Source of the DNA: Haloimpatiens lingqiaonensis
GTDB taxonomy: Bacteria; Bacillota; Clostridia; Clostridiales; Clostridiaceae
Reading direction: 5' to 3' (one strand)
NCBI RefSeq assembly: GCF_044502415.1
Contig: NZ_CP172402.1
Length of the DNA stretch: 64,000 bases
Every line of letters starts with the position of its first letter. Positions within the stretch are counted from its first letter, which is position 1. Shown here piece by piece: positions 54,148-63,279 of the stretch. The notes under the pieces are model-generated. The model did not search any database and was not told where the DNA came from. It saw only the letters and a program-made list of their open reading frames with translations. The translations under genes and the position numbers were made by a program.

Positions 54148-54861
54148 TTAAACTTCTTTAATTTTTAAAACTTTAGCATTAGAATCTATCTTAACTTTTT
54201 CAGCATATTCTAAAGTATTTATTTCGCATCCTTCTGCAATATATACATTTTTACCTCTAACCATATTAGCAACAGTATTTTCCAAATGTATATTATCCCC
54301 TTCTATACTCTCTACAAAAAGCTTTCTTTTAATAAACAAGTTTAATAAAGCAAATCCTCCTATATCTCCATTTTTAATATTTATATTTTCCCCTCCTATT
54401 TCTTTAACTGTACACCTCCCCCCTATATCTACTTCTATATTTTCTGCATTTAACAAACCTGCTATTTCAAAATTTCCACTAGCTTTAAAATTCTCTACTT
54501 CACAATCTTTTCCTACATGTATTCCTCCGGATATTTTTATTTCTTCTCCATACAAACTTCCATCTATTTTGTTATTACCAGAAATAGACATATATTTTCC
54601 TTTAAGATCTCCTATTATATAAGCTGAACCAGAGACTTTGAAATTTTCACATTCCAGTGAACCCATTATTTTAGATGAGCCGCTTATGCTATAATTTTCA
54701 GCTTTCACATTCCCCTCAACTTTACCAGAACCACTAATTCTAAAATCCTTACAAATAATATCTCCTAATACTTTACCAGAACCGGATATGCGAACTTCAT
54801 TATATTCTCCCCCACTAATAGAGCCTGAACCAGATATACTTAAATCTCTTTTTTTCTCCAT
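54148..54861 (-). CDS. Bactofilin-like polymer-forming protein
   Basis: 237 residues dominated by repeats of about 18 residues. The repeat core is I-S-G-S-G-K-V-x-G-D/N, seen at least eight times in the first 150 residues (RISGSGKVLGD, RISGSGKVEGN, SISGSSKIMGS and others). This predicts a right-handed beta-helix as in bactofilins. The C-terminal part keeps the repetitive pattern with less regularity. No signal or membrane segment, so cytosolic or membrane-associated. Bactofilins scaffold shape, wall and motility functions. GGAGG precedes the ATG; the DUF2089 regulator is downstream. Confidence 0.82.
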   Translation of the reverse strand: MEKKRDLSISGSGSISGGEYNEVRISGSGKVLGDIICKDFRISGSGKVEGNVKAENYSISGSSKIMGSLECENFKVSGSAYIIGDLKGKYMSISGNNKIDGSLYGEEIKISGGIHVGKDCEVENFKASGNFEIAGLLNAENIEVDIGGRCTVKEIGGENINIKNGDIGGFALLNLFIKRKLFVESIEGDNIHLENTVANMVRGKNVYIAEGCEINTLEYAEKVKIDSNAKVLKIKEV

Positions 54862-54903
54862 TTTATCAAACCTCCAACAACAATACTCCTTTTATTATTA
54901 TAA

Positions 54904-54958
54904 AAAGACTAAAGGTTTAACTCAGATATTTAAGTAAGAGTTAAATCCTTTAGTCTTT
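54904..54958 (-). terminator. Terminator after the oxoacid oxidoreductase operon
   Basis: Arms of about 20 nt beginning AAAGACTAAAGG and pairing with CCTTTAGTCTTT, one bulged base and a 14-nt loop. It lies 26 bp past the gamma subunit stop, followed by TTTTTATAAT on the minus strand. Confidence 0.85.
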
Positions 54959-54983
54959 AAATTATCAATTACGCATTAAAATT

Positions 54984-55511
54984 TTATTTAGCGTATTCTG
55001 CACCTTTTTCTAATGCAGCTTTATTTACCTCATAGAATTTTTCTTTACCATGAGCTTTAAGTGCTGCTAATAATTCTTCCATAGAAACTATACCAGTCTT
55101 TTTAACAAGTGCTCCTAAAAGAATCATATTAGCTATTTTTTTGCTACCTAATTTTTCTGCTTCGGATTGAGCAGGTATTTTTATAACTTCTATATCTGTT
55201 CTTTCAGCATCTCTGTTTACTAAATCACTATCCATTATTAATAATCCACCTTTAACCATGCTTTCTTCGAATTTATCTAAAGATGGTCTATTCATAACTA
55301 TAACAGAACTTGGTTCTGTAACTATAGGTGAACCTACTGGCTCTTTTGATAATATAACAGAACAGTTTGCTGTACCTCCACGCATTTCTGGTCCGTAAGA
55401 AGGAAGCCATGAAACATTTAAATTAGCATCCATACCAGCATAAGCTAAGAATTTCCCCATGGAAAGTATACCTTGTCCTCCAAAACCTGCAAATATAACC
55501 TCTTGTGTCAT
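54984..55511 (-). CDS. vorC: 2-oxoacid:ferredoxin oxidoreductase, gamma subunit
   Basis: Gamma subunit (175 residues) of a four-part TPP-dependent oxidoreductase that decarboxylates 2-oxoacids to acyl-CoA while reducing ferredoxin. Typical motifs are FAGFGGQGILSMGKFLA at the N terminus, WLPSYGPEMRGGTANC and IVMNRPS. It is last in the order vorD-B-A-C. The substrate is inferred to be branched-chain oxoacids (VOR) from the adjacent ptb and buk genes; a 2-oxoglutarate enzyme (KOR) has the same architecture. Confidence 0.88.
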   Translation of the reverse strand: MTQEVIFAGFGGQGILSMGKFLAYAGMDANLNVSWLPSYGPEMRGGTANCSVILSKEPVGSPIVTEPSSVIVMNRPSLDKFEESMVKGGLLIMDSDLVNRDAERTDIEVIKIPAQSEAEKLGSKKIANMILLGALVKKTGIVSMEELLAALKAHGKEKFYEVNKAALEKGAEYAK

Positions 55512-55512
55512 A

Positions 55513-56265
55513 CTATTTCACCTCCTCAGTAGTAGAGTCTTTTTTAACTCCTAGTGGATAATATGGCATCATATTATCTCTTAACCACTGCATAGCTTCT
55601 TTAGGTGATAATCCCCAGTTAGTTGGGCATATTGATAAAACTTCTATTAATGAGAAACCTTTTCCTTCTAATTGATTTTGGAAAGCTTTCTTTATTGCTT
55701 TTTTAGCTTTTATTACATTTGGAACACTGTCTACTGAAACTCTTTCAACATAACAAGCTCCTGTTAAAGTAGATATCATTTCTGATACTCTTATTGGATG
55801 ACCAGCTAAGTTTACATCTCTTCCATAAGGAGTAGTTTCTGTAACTTGTCCTGGTAATGTAGTTGGAGCCATTTGTCCACCAGTCATTCCATATATACAG
55901 TTATTTACGAATATAGTAGTTAAGTGTTCTCCTCTTGTAGCAGCATGCACTATTTCAGCAGTTCCTATAGCTGCTAAGTCTCCATCTCCTTGGTATGTGA
56001 AAACTACCTTGTCTGGATTAGTTCTTTTTATTCCTGTAGCAACAGCTGGTGCTCTTCCGTGAGCTGCTTCAAACATATCACATGCAAAATAATCATATGC
56101 AAGAACTGAACATCCTACTGGAGCTACTCCTATAGTCTTGTCCACTATGCCTAATTCATCTATAACTTCTGCTACTAGTCTATGAATAACTCCGTGAGTA
56201 CATCCTGGACAGTAATGTGTAGGCACATCTAATAACGCTTTTGGTGGTTGAAATACTACCTTCAT
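55513..56265 (-). CDS. vorA: 2-oxoacid:ferredoxin oxidoreductase, TPP-binding beta subunit
   Basis: Thiamine-diphosphate-binding subunit, 250 residues. HYCPGCTHGVIHRL near residue 17 is the characteristic N-terminal motif. The TPP/Mg motif is YQGDGDLAAIGTAE near 90-103 with NNCIYGMTGGQMAPTT downstream. It overlaps the alpha-subunit stop by one base. The protein works with the alpha, gamma and ferredoxin-type subunits in the cytosol. GGGGGTG precedes the ATG. Confidence 0.9.
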   Translation of the reverse strand: MKVVFQPPKALLDVPTHYCPGCTHGVIHRLVAEVIDELGIVDKTIGVAPVGCSVLAYDYFACDMFEAAHGRAPAVATGIKRTNPDKVVFTYQGDGDLAAIGTAEIVHAATRGEHLTTIFVNNCIYGMTGGQMAPTTLPGQVTETTPYGRDVNLAGHPIRVSEMISTLTGACYVERVSVDSVPNVIKAKKAIKKAFQNQLEGKGFSLIEVLSICPTNWGLSPKEAMQWLRDNMMPYYPLGVKKDSTTEEVK

Positions 56266-57335
56266 TATTTTACACCCCCTACAATTTCCTTAACCTTTGC
56301 TAGTATATCTTCTGGATGAGGAACCATTCCGCCAGTTCTTCCATAGAAATCTACTGGTTTTCTGCCATTAACAGCAAGTTTAACGTCCTCAATCATTTGT
56401 CCACAACTCATTTCAACTGATAAGTATCCATGTTTTGTGTTATTTACAGTCTTTTCAAAAGCTTCGTTAGGGAATGGCCATAATGTTATTGGTCTTACAA
56501 GTCCTAATTCTATTCCTTGTTCTTTAGCTGCCTTTATAACATTTTTACATATTCTTGATGTAGTACCATATGCAACTATTATAAGGTCTTTTTCCCCTTC
56601 ACAATTATATAACTCATATTTAACTTCATTCTTTTCTATTTCTGAATATTTCTTTTGTAATTTAATATTGTGTTGCTCTAAGTCTTCTGATTTTAAATAC
56701 AATGAATTTATTACATTGTGTTCTTTTCTTCCTTGTAATCCATTAGCAGCCCAATTTTTTTCTGGTAAGTTTCTTGCTGTTCTTTCTTTAAATTCAACTG
56801 GCTCCATCATTTGACCAAGCATTCCATCTCCCATTACCATGCAAGGAGTTCTATACATATCTGCTACGTCAAAAGCCTCTTGAATTAAATCTACCATTTC
56901 TTGTATTGAAGAAGGTGCAAATACTGGCAATCTGTAATCACCATGTCCACAACCTTTAGTTGCTTGGAAGTAATCTGATTGAGCTGGTTGTATACTTCCA
57001 AGTCCTGGGCCTCCTCTTACTATGTTTATAATAACGCATGGAAGCTCTGCTCCTGCAATATATGATATTCCTTCTGCTTTTAAGCTTATTCCAGGGCTAC
57101 TTGAAGATGTCATACATCTTACTCCAGTACCTGCAGCACCATATACCATATTTATAGCAGCTACTTCACTTTCTGCTTGTATAAATACTCTGCCTATTTT
57201 AGGCATTTTTCTAGACATATATGCAGCTACTTCTGTTTGTGGTGTTATTGGGTATCCAAAGAAAGCTTTACAGTTAGCTTGTATTGCAGCTTCAGCTATA
57301 GCTTCATTACCTTTCATTAAAACCTTTTCTCCCAT
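56265..57335 (-). CDS. vorB: 2-oxoacid:ferredoxin oxidoreductase, alpha subunit
   Basis: Alpha subunit, 356 residues, holding the pyrimidine-binding domain: KGNEAIAEAAIQANCKAFFG, then YPITPQTEVAAYM near residue 30. A conserved threonine-serine run (MTSSSSPGISLKAEG) and a transketolase C-terminal-like domain (LIIVAYGTTSR) follow. Named here as 3-methyl-2-oxobutanoate:ferredoxin oxidoreductase because of context with phosphate butyryltransferase and two butyrate kinases; the exact oxoacid cannot be read directly. GGGGGGAAAG precedes the ATG. Confidence 0.9.
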   Translation of the reverse strand: MGEKVLMKGNEAIAEAAIQANCKAFFGYPITPQTEVAAYMSRKMPKIGRVFIQAESEVAAINMVYGAAGTGVRCMTSSSSPGISLKAEGISYIAGAELPCVIINIVRGGPGLGSIQPAQSDYFQATKGCGHGDYRLPVFAPSSIQEMVDLIQEAFDVADMYRTPCMVMGDGMLGQMMEPVEFKERTARNLPEKNWAANGLQGRKEHNVINSLYLKSEDLEQHNIKLQKKYSEIEKNEVKYELYNCEGEKDLIIVAYGTTSRICKNVIKAAKEQGIELGLVRPITLWPFPNEAFEKTVNNTKHGYLSVEMSCGQMIEDVKLAVNGRKPVDFYGRTGGMVPHPEDILAKVKEIVGGVK

Positions 57336-57354
57336 TGTCTTTCCCCCCTATAGA

Positions 57355-57573
57355 TTATTTTTCTTCTTTTTCAACTGTTATTACAGCATCTGGACACATT
57401 CTTCCACAAGAAGCACATCCTATACATTCTTTCATTTTCTCTTCAGTTACTGTTGCTGGATGGTAACCTTTCACATTCATTTTGTCAGAAAATGATATTA
57501 TTTTCTTAGGACAAGCTTCTATACAGTTGCCACATCCTTTACATCTATCTTCTCTGAAAGTTACTCTTGGCAT
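57355..57573 (-). CDS. vorD: Ferredoxin-type delta subunit with two 4Fe-4S motifs
   Basis: A 72-residue electron-transfer subunit. The two cluster motifs are CKGCGNCIEACP (residues 11-22) and CIGCASCGRMCP (about 50-61). It passes electrons from the TPP centre to free ferredoxin. It heads the vorDBAC run, 19 bp before vorB, behind GGGGGTAG. A weak promoter candidate lies upstream (TTGGTA, 17 bp, TTTAAT), so vorDBAC may be transcribed partly independently of ptb/buk. Confidence 0.92.
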   Translation of the reverse strand: MPRVTFREDRCKGCGNCIEACPKKIISFSDKMNVKGYHPATVTEEKMKECIGCASCGRMCPDAVITVEKEEK

Positions 57574-57665
57574 AACACTACCCCCTTTATATATTAAATT
57601 TATATTTCACAAAATTACCAATAATAATATTAATATAAAATTTCTGAATTATCTAATTAAAAAAA

Positions 57666-58331
57666 TTACCTCCAAGGTGGTTTCATGAATATATCTAATC
57701 CATATACCTCTACATCTACTTTATTCTTAATTTGTTCTACCAAATCCTTCCTACAAGTTAAATATTTATAAGGTATATTTAATTTTTTAGATAACTCCAT
57801 AGTTTTTCTATGTCCCTCTAGTACGTGATGAATTTCTGTTTCATAGGACATATTGCTATTGGCTATTAGGCCTGTTACTTTTAATCTTGAAGTCCTCTCT
57901 ATATCCTTTAGAAATTTTTCTGTATCCTCTGACTCCTTAGTTAAAGGCCTGTTATTGTTAATTACAAAATACATTTGGTAACCATATTGTCTAAAATATC
58001 TATTATACTGTCCTAGTGCTATAGCTCCTTGCTCATCTCCACCAACGTCAATTATTACCTCATGATCATCATCATCATTAAAAACAGTCATTACCTCTGA
58101 AGGGACAACCATTAACTCTGCATTAACATATTCTGGATTAGAAGATACAACTTTTATTCCTTGTTCTTCTAAATTCGTTTTTAAATCTCTTACACAAAAA
58201 TAGGGATTTACTATGTCTATGTCCACAATGGTTACTTTTTTGCCTTGTTTTTTTAAATCTATTGCTGTGTTTATTGCTATTTCTGTTTTACCACTGCCAA
58301 AATGACCGGTAAAAATTCTTATTTTGCTCAT
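57666..58331 (-). CDS. P-loop ATPase of unknown role in the butyrate/VOR cassette
   Basis: Cytosolic nucleotide-binding protein related to SIMIBI/ParA-like ATPases. Walker A is TGHFGSGKTEIAINTA near residues 8-23. A switch-like KVTIVDIDIVNPYFC follows, and then VIIDVGGDEQGA as Walker B/switch II. It lacks the KGG deviant P-loop of true ParA. It could load an Fe-S or cobalamin-type cofactor, or act as an assembly factor; the sequence does not decide. ATG 58331 (MSKIRIFTGHFG) is preferred over the upstream in-frame ATG at 58352. It lies between buk2 and vorD on the same strand. Confidence 0.7.
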   Translation of the reverse strand: MSKIRIFTGHFGSGKTEIAINTAIDLKKQGKKVTIVDIDIVNPYFCVRDLKTNLEEQGIKVVSSNPEYVNAELMVVPSEVMTVFNDDDDHEVIIDVGGDEQGAIALGQYNRYFRQYGYQMYFVINNNRPLTKESEDTEKFLKDIERTSRLKVTGLIANSNMSYETEIHHVLEGHRKTMELSKKLNIPYKYLTCRKDLVEQIKNKVDVEVYGLDIFMKPPWR

Positions 58332-58492
58332 GCACATCAACTCTCTTTTCAAAAATTCATTTTGTCCCTTACTTATACTTTACACCTAATTAATATCGTT
58401 TACAATAGATAATTTGCTTCCAGTATTTTTCAAATAATAACCGTTATACTGTATATTTAAGATTTTTAATTATAAATTCAAGCTCTATATTT

Positions 58493-59563
58493 TTACTTAT
58501 ATTCTCTAGCTTTTTCTTCCCCAGTTAAAACTCTAAGTCCACCTTGTGCTAAAGCTAATAGCTCGTCTTCTCCTGGATATACAACTAATGGAGCTATGAA
58601 CTCTACCTTTTCCTTTATAGCTTGCTGCATATCTTTGCTATAAGCTATGCCCCCAGTTAATATTATAGCATCTACCTTACCACATAATACTGCAGCGCAT
58701 TTACCAATTTCTTTAGCTACTTGATAAGCCATAGAGTCAAATAATAATTTACACTGTTTATCTCCAGCAACTGCTTTATCTCCAACTTCTTTAGCATTAT
58801 TTGTTCCCAAATAAGCTACAAAACCGCCTTTTCCATTTATCTTTTTCTTCATTTCCTCTAATGTATATTTTCCACTGAAACACATTTTAGTAAGATCACC
58901 TACAGGAAGTCCTCCAGATCTTTCTGGTGAAAATGGTCCTTCTCCATCTAGTGCATTGTTAACATCTACTACTTTTCCTTTTTTATGAGCCCCTACAGAA
59001 ACTCCTCCACCCATATGAGCTACTATTAAATTAAATTCTTCGTATTTCTTTCCATTTTCTTTTGCATATCTTTTAGCAACTGCCTTTTGGTTTAATGCAT
59101 GGAATATGCTCTTTCTTTCTATTTCTGGCATACCTGATATTCTTGCTACTTCCTCCATTTCATCTACAACTACAGGATCTACTATGAAAGAAGGAATATT
59201 TAAAGACTTTGCAATCTCATTTGCAAGTATTCCACCTAAATTTGATGCGTGCTGTCCTTGTATTCCAATTTTTAAGTCTTCAAGCATTCTTTCATTTACA
59301 CTGTATGTACCGCCTTCTATAGGTTTTAAAAGTCCACCTCTTCCAACTACAGCGTCTAAAGTTTTTATATCAAAATCCTTTTCTTTTAATACTTTTAATA
59401 TTACCTCTTTTCTGAAATCTAACTGTTCAAATATAGAATTATATTTTCCTATTTCTTCAGCTGAATGTCTTAAAGTTTCTTCTAATATTTGTTTTTCATC
59501 TTCATATACACCTATTTTTGTTGATGTAGAGCCTGGGTTTATTATTAATAACTTATATGACAT
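58493..59563 (-). CDS. buk: Butyrate kinase, second copy
   Basis: ASKHA-fold acyl kinase: acyl phosphate + ADP to carboxylic acid + ATP, the energy-yielding last step of fatty-acid fermentation. 356 residues. LLIINPGSTSTKIGVY at the N terminus, VVGRGGLLKPIEGGTY, VAHMGGGVSVGAH and ILTGGIAYSK are the family motifs. It is a clearly diverged paralogue of the copy beyond ptb, not an assembly duplicate. Twin kinases may split straight-chain and branched-chain acyl phosphates, but this is inference. Confidence 0.93.
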   Translation of the reverse strand: MSYKLLIINPGSTSTKIGVYEDEKQILEETLRHSAEEIGKYNSIFEQLDFRKEVILKVLKEKDFDIKTLDAVVGRGGLLKPIEGGTYSVNERMLEDLKIGIQGQHASNLGGILANEIAKSLNIPSFIVDPVVVDEMEEVARISGMPEIERKSIFHALNQKAVAKRYAKENGKKYEEFNLIVAHMGGGVSVGAHKKGKVVDVNNALDGEGPFSPERSGGLPVGDLTKMCFSGKYTLEEMKKKINGKGGFVAYLGTNNAKEVGDKAVAGDKQCKLLFDSMAYQVAKEIGKCAAVLCGKVDAIILTGGIAYSKDMQQAIKEKVEFIAPLVVYPGEDELLALAQGGLRVLTGEEKAREYK

Positions 59564-59591
59564 AACTTCTCCTCCATATTGGTATATAATT

Positions 59592-60509
59592 TTATTTATT
59601 TTTCTTTAAAAGCTCTGCTACAAGTGCAGCTAATGCTATTGAGTTTAATTTTGTTTCTTCACTGTCTGCTCTTGAAGTCAATACTACTGGTGCTGAAGTT
59701 CCCACTAAAAGTCCACCATTTTTACTATTAGTTGTATAGGTTAAAGTTTTGTACATTACATTTCCAGCTTCAATATTTGGCATTAATACTATATCTGCCT
59801 GTCCAGCCACTGGTCCTGAAACCTTTTTATGTCTTGCTGCTTCTTCAGAAATAGCATTATCAAGTCCTAAAGGTCCATCTATAACGCATCCCTTTATTTG
59901 TCCTCTATCACTCATTTTTGAAAGAGTTGCTGCATCTAGGGTAGCTGGCATATTAGGATTAACCACTTCTACTGCACATATTGGAGCTACCTTTGGACAC
60001 TCTATTCCTACAGAATGAGCCACTTTAACTGCATTATTTACTATATCAATTTTTTCCTTAAGCTCTGGATACATATTAAATGCTGCATCAGTTAAAAATA
60101 ATAATCTATTTAAAGTTGGTATTTCAAATACTGCTACATGTGACATCAAACTTCCTGTTCTAAGACCAATTTCCTTATTTAACACTGCTCTTAAAAAGTT
60201 AGCTGTATCTATAAGCCCTTTCATAACCATATCTGCTTTTTTTGAAGATACCAATTCTACAGCTTTTAATGCAGCTTTTTTGTAATCCTTTTCATCAATT
60301 ATCTGGTAATCACCCATTTTCATTCCTATTTTTGTTCCAATAGAAATTATCTCTTCCTTGTCTCCTACTAATATAGCATCTGCAATTCCACTTTCCTTGG
60401 CATTTTTAATAGCCATAAGGACTGGCTCATCTTGAGCCACTGCTACAGATACTATTTTTCTTTCTATACTTTTAGCCTTTTGTAAAACCTCATGAAAATT
60501 TTTTATCAT
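59592..60509 (-). CDS. ptb: Phosphate butyryltransferase
   Basis: Transfers the acyl group of butyryl-CoA (or a branched acyl-CoA) to phosphate, giving the acyl phosphate used by butyrate kinase. 305 residues, normal for the phosphotransacetylase-like family. VSVAVAQDEPVLMAIKNAK near residue 21, LFLTDAAFNMYPEL and the C-terminal GTSAPVVLTSRADSEETKLNSIA (split here) are family features. It starts inside the end of the upstream kinase gene (overlap of one codon position), behind AGAGGTG. Confidence 0.95.
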   Translation of the reverse strand: MIKNFHEVLQKAKSIERKIVSVAVAQDEPVLMAIKNAKESGIADAILVGDKEEIISIGTKIGMKMGDYQIIDEKDYKKAALKAVELVSSKKADMVMKGLIDTANFLRAVLNKEIGLRTGSLMSHVAVFEIPTLNRLLFLTDAAFNMYPELKEKIDIVNNAVKVAHSVGIECPKVAPICAVEVVNPNMPATLDAATLSKMSDRGQIKGCVIDGPLGLDNAISEEAARHKKVSGPVAGQADIVLMPNIEAGNVMYKTLTYTTNSKNGGLLVGTSAPVVLTSRADSEETKLNSIALAALVAELLKKNK

Positions 60510-61597
60510 TACATCTGCACCTCTTCCTCATAAATTTTAGCATTTTCTTGTCCATTTATAACTCTTAATGCTCCTTGTGCCAAAGCTAACATCTCATCTT
60601 CCCCAGGGACTACATGTACTGGAGCGATAAATTCAACCATTTGGCTTATCCAATCTACTATTTTCTTATCATAAGCCACTCCTCCAGTTAAAATTATACC
60701 ATCAACTTTACCATTTATTACTGTAGCCATAGCTCCTATTTCTTTAGCTATTTGATATGCCATAGCTTTAAATACCAATAATGCTTTTTCATCTCCAGCT
60801 TCTATCATTTTCTCTACTTTTCTAGCATCATTAGTTCCTAAATATCCTACTAATCCGCCTTCACCAATAATTTTTTTCCTAAATTCTTTTTCATCATATT
60901 TCTTGCTAAAAATCAATTTAACTAAGTCTCCTACTGGAAGTCCAGCTGCTCTTTCTGGGGAAAAAGGTCCCTCTTCATTAGCATTATTGCAATCTAATAT
61001 TCTACCATTTTTAACTGGTGAAACAGTTATTCCTCCACCTATATGTGCCACTACAAAACTGCTCTTCCAAAAGGACTTGTTAAGTTCTTTGCATACTCTT
61101 CTAGTAACTGCCTTCACATTTAAAGCATGAACCAAGGATCTTCTTGGAATCTCTGGCAAACCAGATATTCTAGCCACTTCATCAACTTCATCCACTGCCA
61201 CTGGATCTACTATGAAGGAAGTAACCCCTGCTTTCTTTCCTATTTCCTCTGCTATAATTCCACCTAAATTTGAAGCATGTTGTCCTTGATATCCTAACTT
61301 TAAATCTTCAAGCATAGCTTCTGTAACTTTATAGGTTCCTCCTGGCATAGGTCTTAAAAGCCCACCTCTACCTACTACTCCCTGAAGTTCTGATAAACTT
61401 ATATTATTTTCTTCTAGCCATTTCAATATCTTATCTGTTCTCATGTCCTTTTGGTCATAAATTTTATTATATTTTTTTATTTCTTCTGAGTCATGAGAAA
61501 GATTGTGTGATACCACACAGTTTTCACCTTGATATATGGCTATTTTGGTAGAGGTAGAGCCTGGGTTAATTACTAAAACATATTTTCTCCCAATCAT
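60509..61597 (-). CDS. buk: Butyrate kinase, first copy
   Basis: Butyrate kinase of 362 residues from the chosen start. Motifs are VLVINPGSTSTKIAIY, VVGRGGLLRPMPGGTY, VAHIGGGITVSPV and GIILTGGVAYDKK. The frame opens at 61627, but ATG 61597 follows GGGGGTAAT and gives a family-like start MIGRKYVLVINPG. It is first in buk-ptb-buk and lies 80 bp downstream of the COG2509 flavoprotein gene without an intervening terminator, so it may be reached from upstream promoters. Confidence 0.93.
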   Translation of the reverse strand: MIGRKYVLVINPGSTSTKIAIYQGENCVVSHNLSHDSEEIKKYNKIYDQKDMRTDKILKWLEENNISLSELQGVVGRGGLLRPMPGGTYKVTEAMLEDLKLGYQGQHASNLGGIIAEEIGKKAGVTSFIVDPVAVDEVDEVARISGLPEIPRRSLVHALNVKAVTRRVCKELNKSFWKSSFVVAHIGGGITVSPVKNGRILDCNNANEEGPFSPERAAGLPVGDLVKLIFSKKYDEKEFRKKIIGEGGLVGYLGTNDARKVEKMIEAGDEKALLVFKAMAYQIAKEIGAMATVINGKVDGIILTGGVAYDKKIVDWISQMVEFIAPVHVVPGEDEMLALAQGALRVINGQENAKIYEEEVQM

Positions 61598-61677
61598 TAT
61601 ATTACCCCCTATAATAAAATTCCCCATTATTTTTATTTTAACAAAAATTCAGAATAAAATCTATTTTTTAATAAAAT

Positions 61678-63279
61678 TTAAATGCCAGGTTTATATTCCT
61701 TCATAATATTTTCTGCTACTTTAAGTCCATCCACTGCTGCTGATACTATGCCTCCTGCATATCCTGCTCCCTCACCTGCTGGATAAAGGCCTTTTACAGA
61801 TATACTTTCTAAATTTTCATTTCTTTCAATTCTTACAGGCGCTGAGGTTCTAGTTTCTATACCTGTTAAAATAGTATCCTCTGCTGCAAAACCTTTTATT
61901 TTTTTATCAAAGTCCATAAATCCTTCCTTCATAGTATCTACAACATACTTAGGTAAGCATTCTCTTAAATCTGCAAAATTGTATCCTGGCGTATATGTGG
62001 GCTTAACCCTTCCAAGCCTACTGCTCTTTTGATCCTTTAAAAAATCTCCTAATAGCTGTAATGGTGCAATATATCCACCACCGCCTGTCTTATAAGCCAA
62101 AGCTTCATAATGTCTCTGAAATTCCATGCCGCTTAAAGGACTATTAGATTGAAAATCCTCTGGTGATACAGCTACTACTATTGCAGAGTTTGCATTTTCA
62201 CCATCTCTTTTATAATAGCTCATACCATTAGTTACTAATCTTTCCTCTTCTGAAGCAGCAGCTACTACATCTCCCCCAGGACACATGCAAAAACTATAAA
62301 CAGCTCTATTTGTAGCTTTACTAGTATAACTTAATCTATAGTCTGCTGCTTTTAATCTAGGGTGATTAGCATATTTTCCATATTGGTTCACATTCATAAA
62401 TTCTTGAAGATGTTCTACTCTAACTCCTATGGCAAAAGGCTTAGGTGACATAAATATTTTATTATTGTATAGCATGGTATATGTATCTCTTGAACTATGT
62501 CCTATAGCTAAAATAAGAACCTCACAAGGTATTTCCTCTCCATTTATCACTGCATATTTGATTTTGCCCTTTTCCATCACTATATCCTGAAGTAAACTAT
62601 TAAACCTAACTTCCCCACCTAACTCAATTATTCTTTTTCTTATATTTTTAACTACTATTTTCAATATATCAGTTCCTATATGTGGTTTCCCCTTGTATAT
62701 AATCTCCTCTGGCGCCCCATACTCCACTAGTTTTTCCAATATATAATCACATCTAACATCTTTTATCCTAGTGGTTAATTTACCATCTGAAAAAGTTCCT
62801 GCACCGCCCTCTCCAAATTGTACATTAGAATTTATATTTAACTTACCGCTTTTCCAAAATTCCTGTACAGATTCCGTTCTTTCTTCTACCTTTTGCCCTC
62901 TTTCCACTATAATGGGTTTATATCCTTTTTCAGCCATAATAAGACCGGCAAACATCCCTGCCGGTCCCATACCTACTATTATTGGCCTAGTATCTAAACT
63001 TTTGTTTCCAAAAACTATTTCATCCCTGTATACTGTATCCTCTAATTTAACGTCCTTATTATTTGCTCTAGAAACTACCTTAGACTCCTTTTCACAATTA
63101 ACTTCTACAGTATAATTAAACTTAATCTTATCCTTTTTTCTAGCATCTATAGACTCTCTAAGTATTTTAAAACTTTCTACATATTTTTCTTTTAATTTAA
63201 TCTTCTTTAAAGCTTTTTCTTTAACTAAGCTCATATCCTCATCTATGTCTAATACTATATTATTTACTCTAATTGTCAT
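61678..63279 (-). CDS. COG2509 FAD-dependent dehydrogenase, unknown substrate
   Basis: Flavoprotein of 533 residues. After a short N-terminal region of about 95 residues, the FAD loop IVGMGPAGMFAGLIMAEKGY appears, followed by VQFGEGGAGTFSDGKLTTR and the C-terminal GLYPAGEGAGYAGGIVSAAVDG (split). The fold is of the HI0933/GR2 type. The physiological reaction is not established. Its ATG overlaps the cdaR stop region. In other clostridia this gene is, as far as I recall, also found near ptb-buk, suggesting a conserved neighbourhood. Confidence 0.85.
   Translation of the reverse strand: MTIRVNNIVLDIDEDMSLVKEKALKKIKLKEKYVESFKILRESIDARKKDKIKFNYTVEVNCEKESKVVSRANNKDVKLEDTVYRDEIVFGNKSLDTRPIIVGMGPAGMFAGLIMAEKGYKPIIVERGQKVEERTESVQEFWKSGKLNINSNVQFGEGGAGTFSDGKLTTRIKDVRCDYILEKLVEYGAPEEIIYKGKPHIGTDILKIVVKNIRKRIIELGGEVRFNSLLQDIVMEKGKIKYAVINGEEIPCEVLILAIGHSSRDTYTMLYNNKIFMSPKPFAIGVRVEHLQEFMNVNQYGKYANHPRLKAADYRLSYTSKATNRAVYSFCMCPGGDVVAAASEEERLVTNGMSYYKRDGENANSAIVVAVSPEDFQSNSPLSGMEFQRHYEALAYKTGGGGYIAPLQLLGDFLKDQKSSRLGRVKPTYTPGYNFADLRECLPKYVVDTMKEGFMDFDKKIKGFAAEDTILTGIETRTSAPVRIERNENLESISVKGLYPAGEGAGYAGGIVSAAVDGLKVAENIMKEYKPGI

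Noticed and set aside
58493..61597. Two buk genes as an assembly duplication
   Set aside because: The proteins differ in length and at many positions throughout, and ptb lies between them, so they are genuine paralogues.
61644..61658. CodY-box-like sequence AAAATTCAGAATAAA before buk
   Set aside because: It has five mismatches to the 15-base consensus in a very A/T-rich background, so it is not distinguishable from chance.
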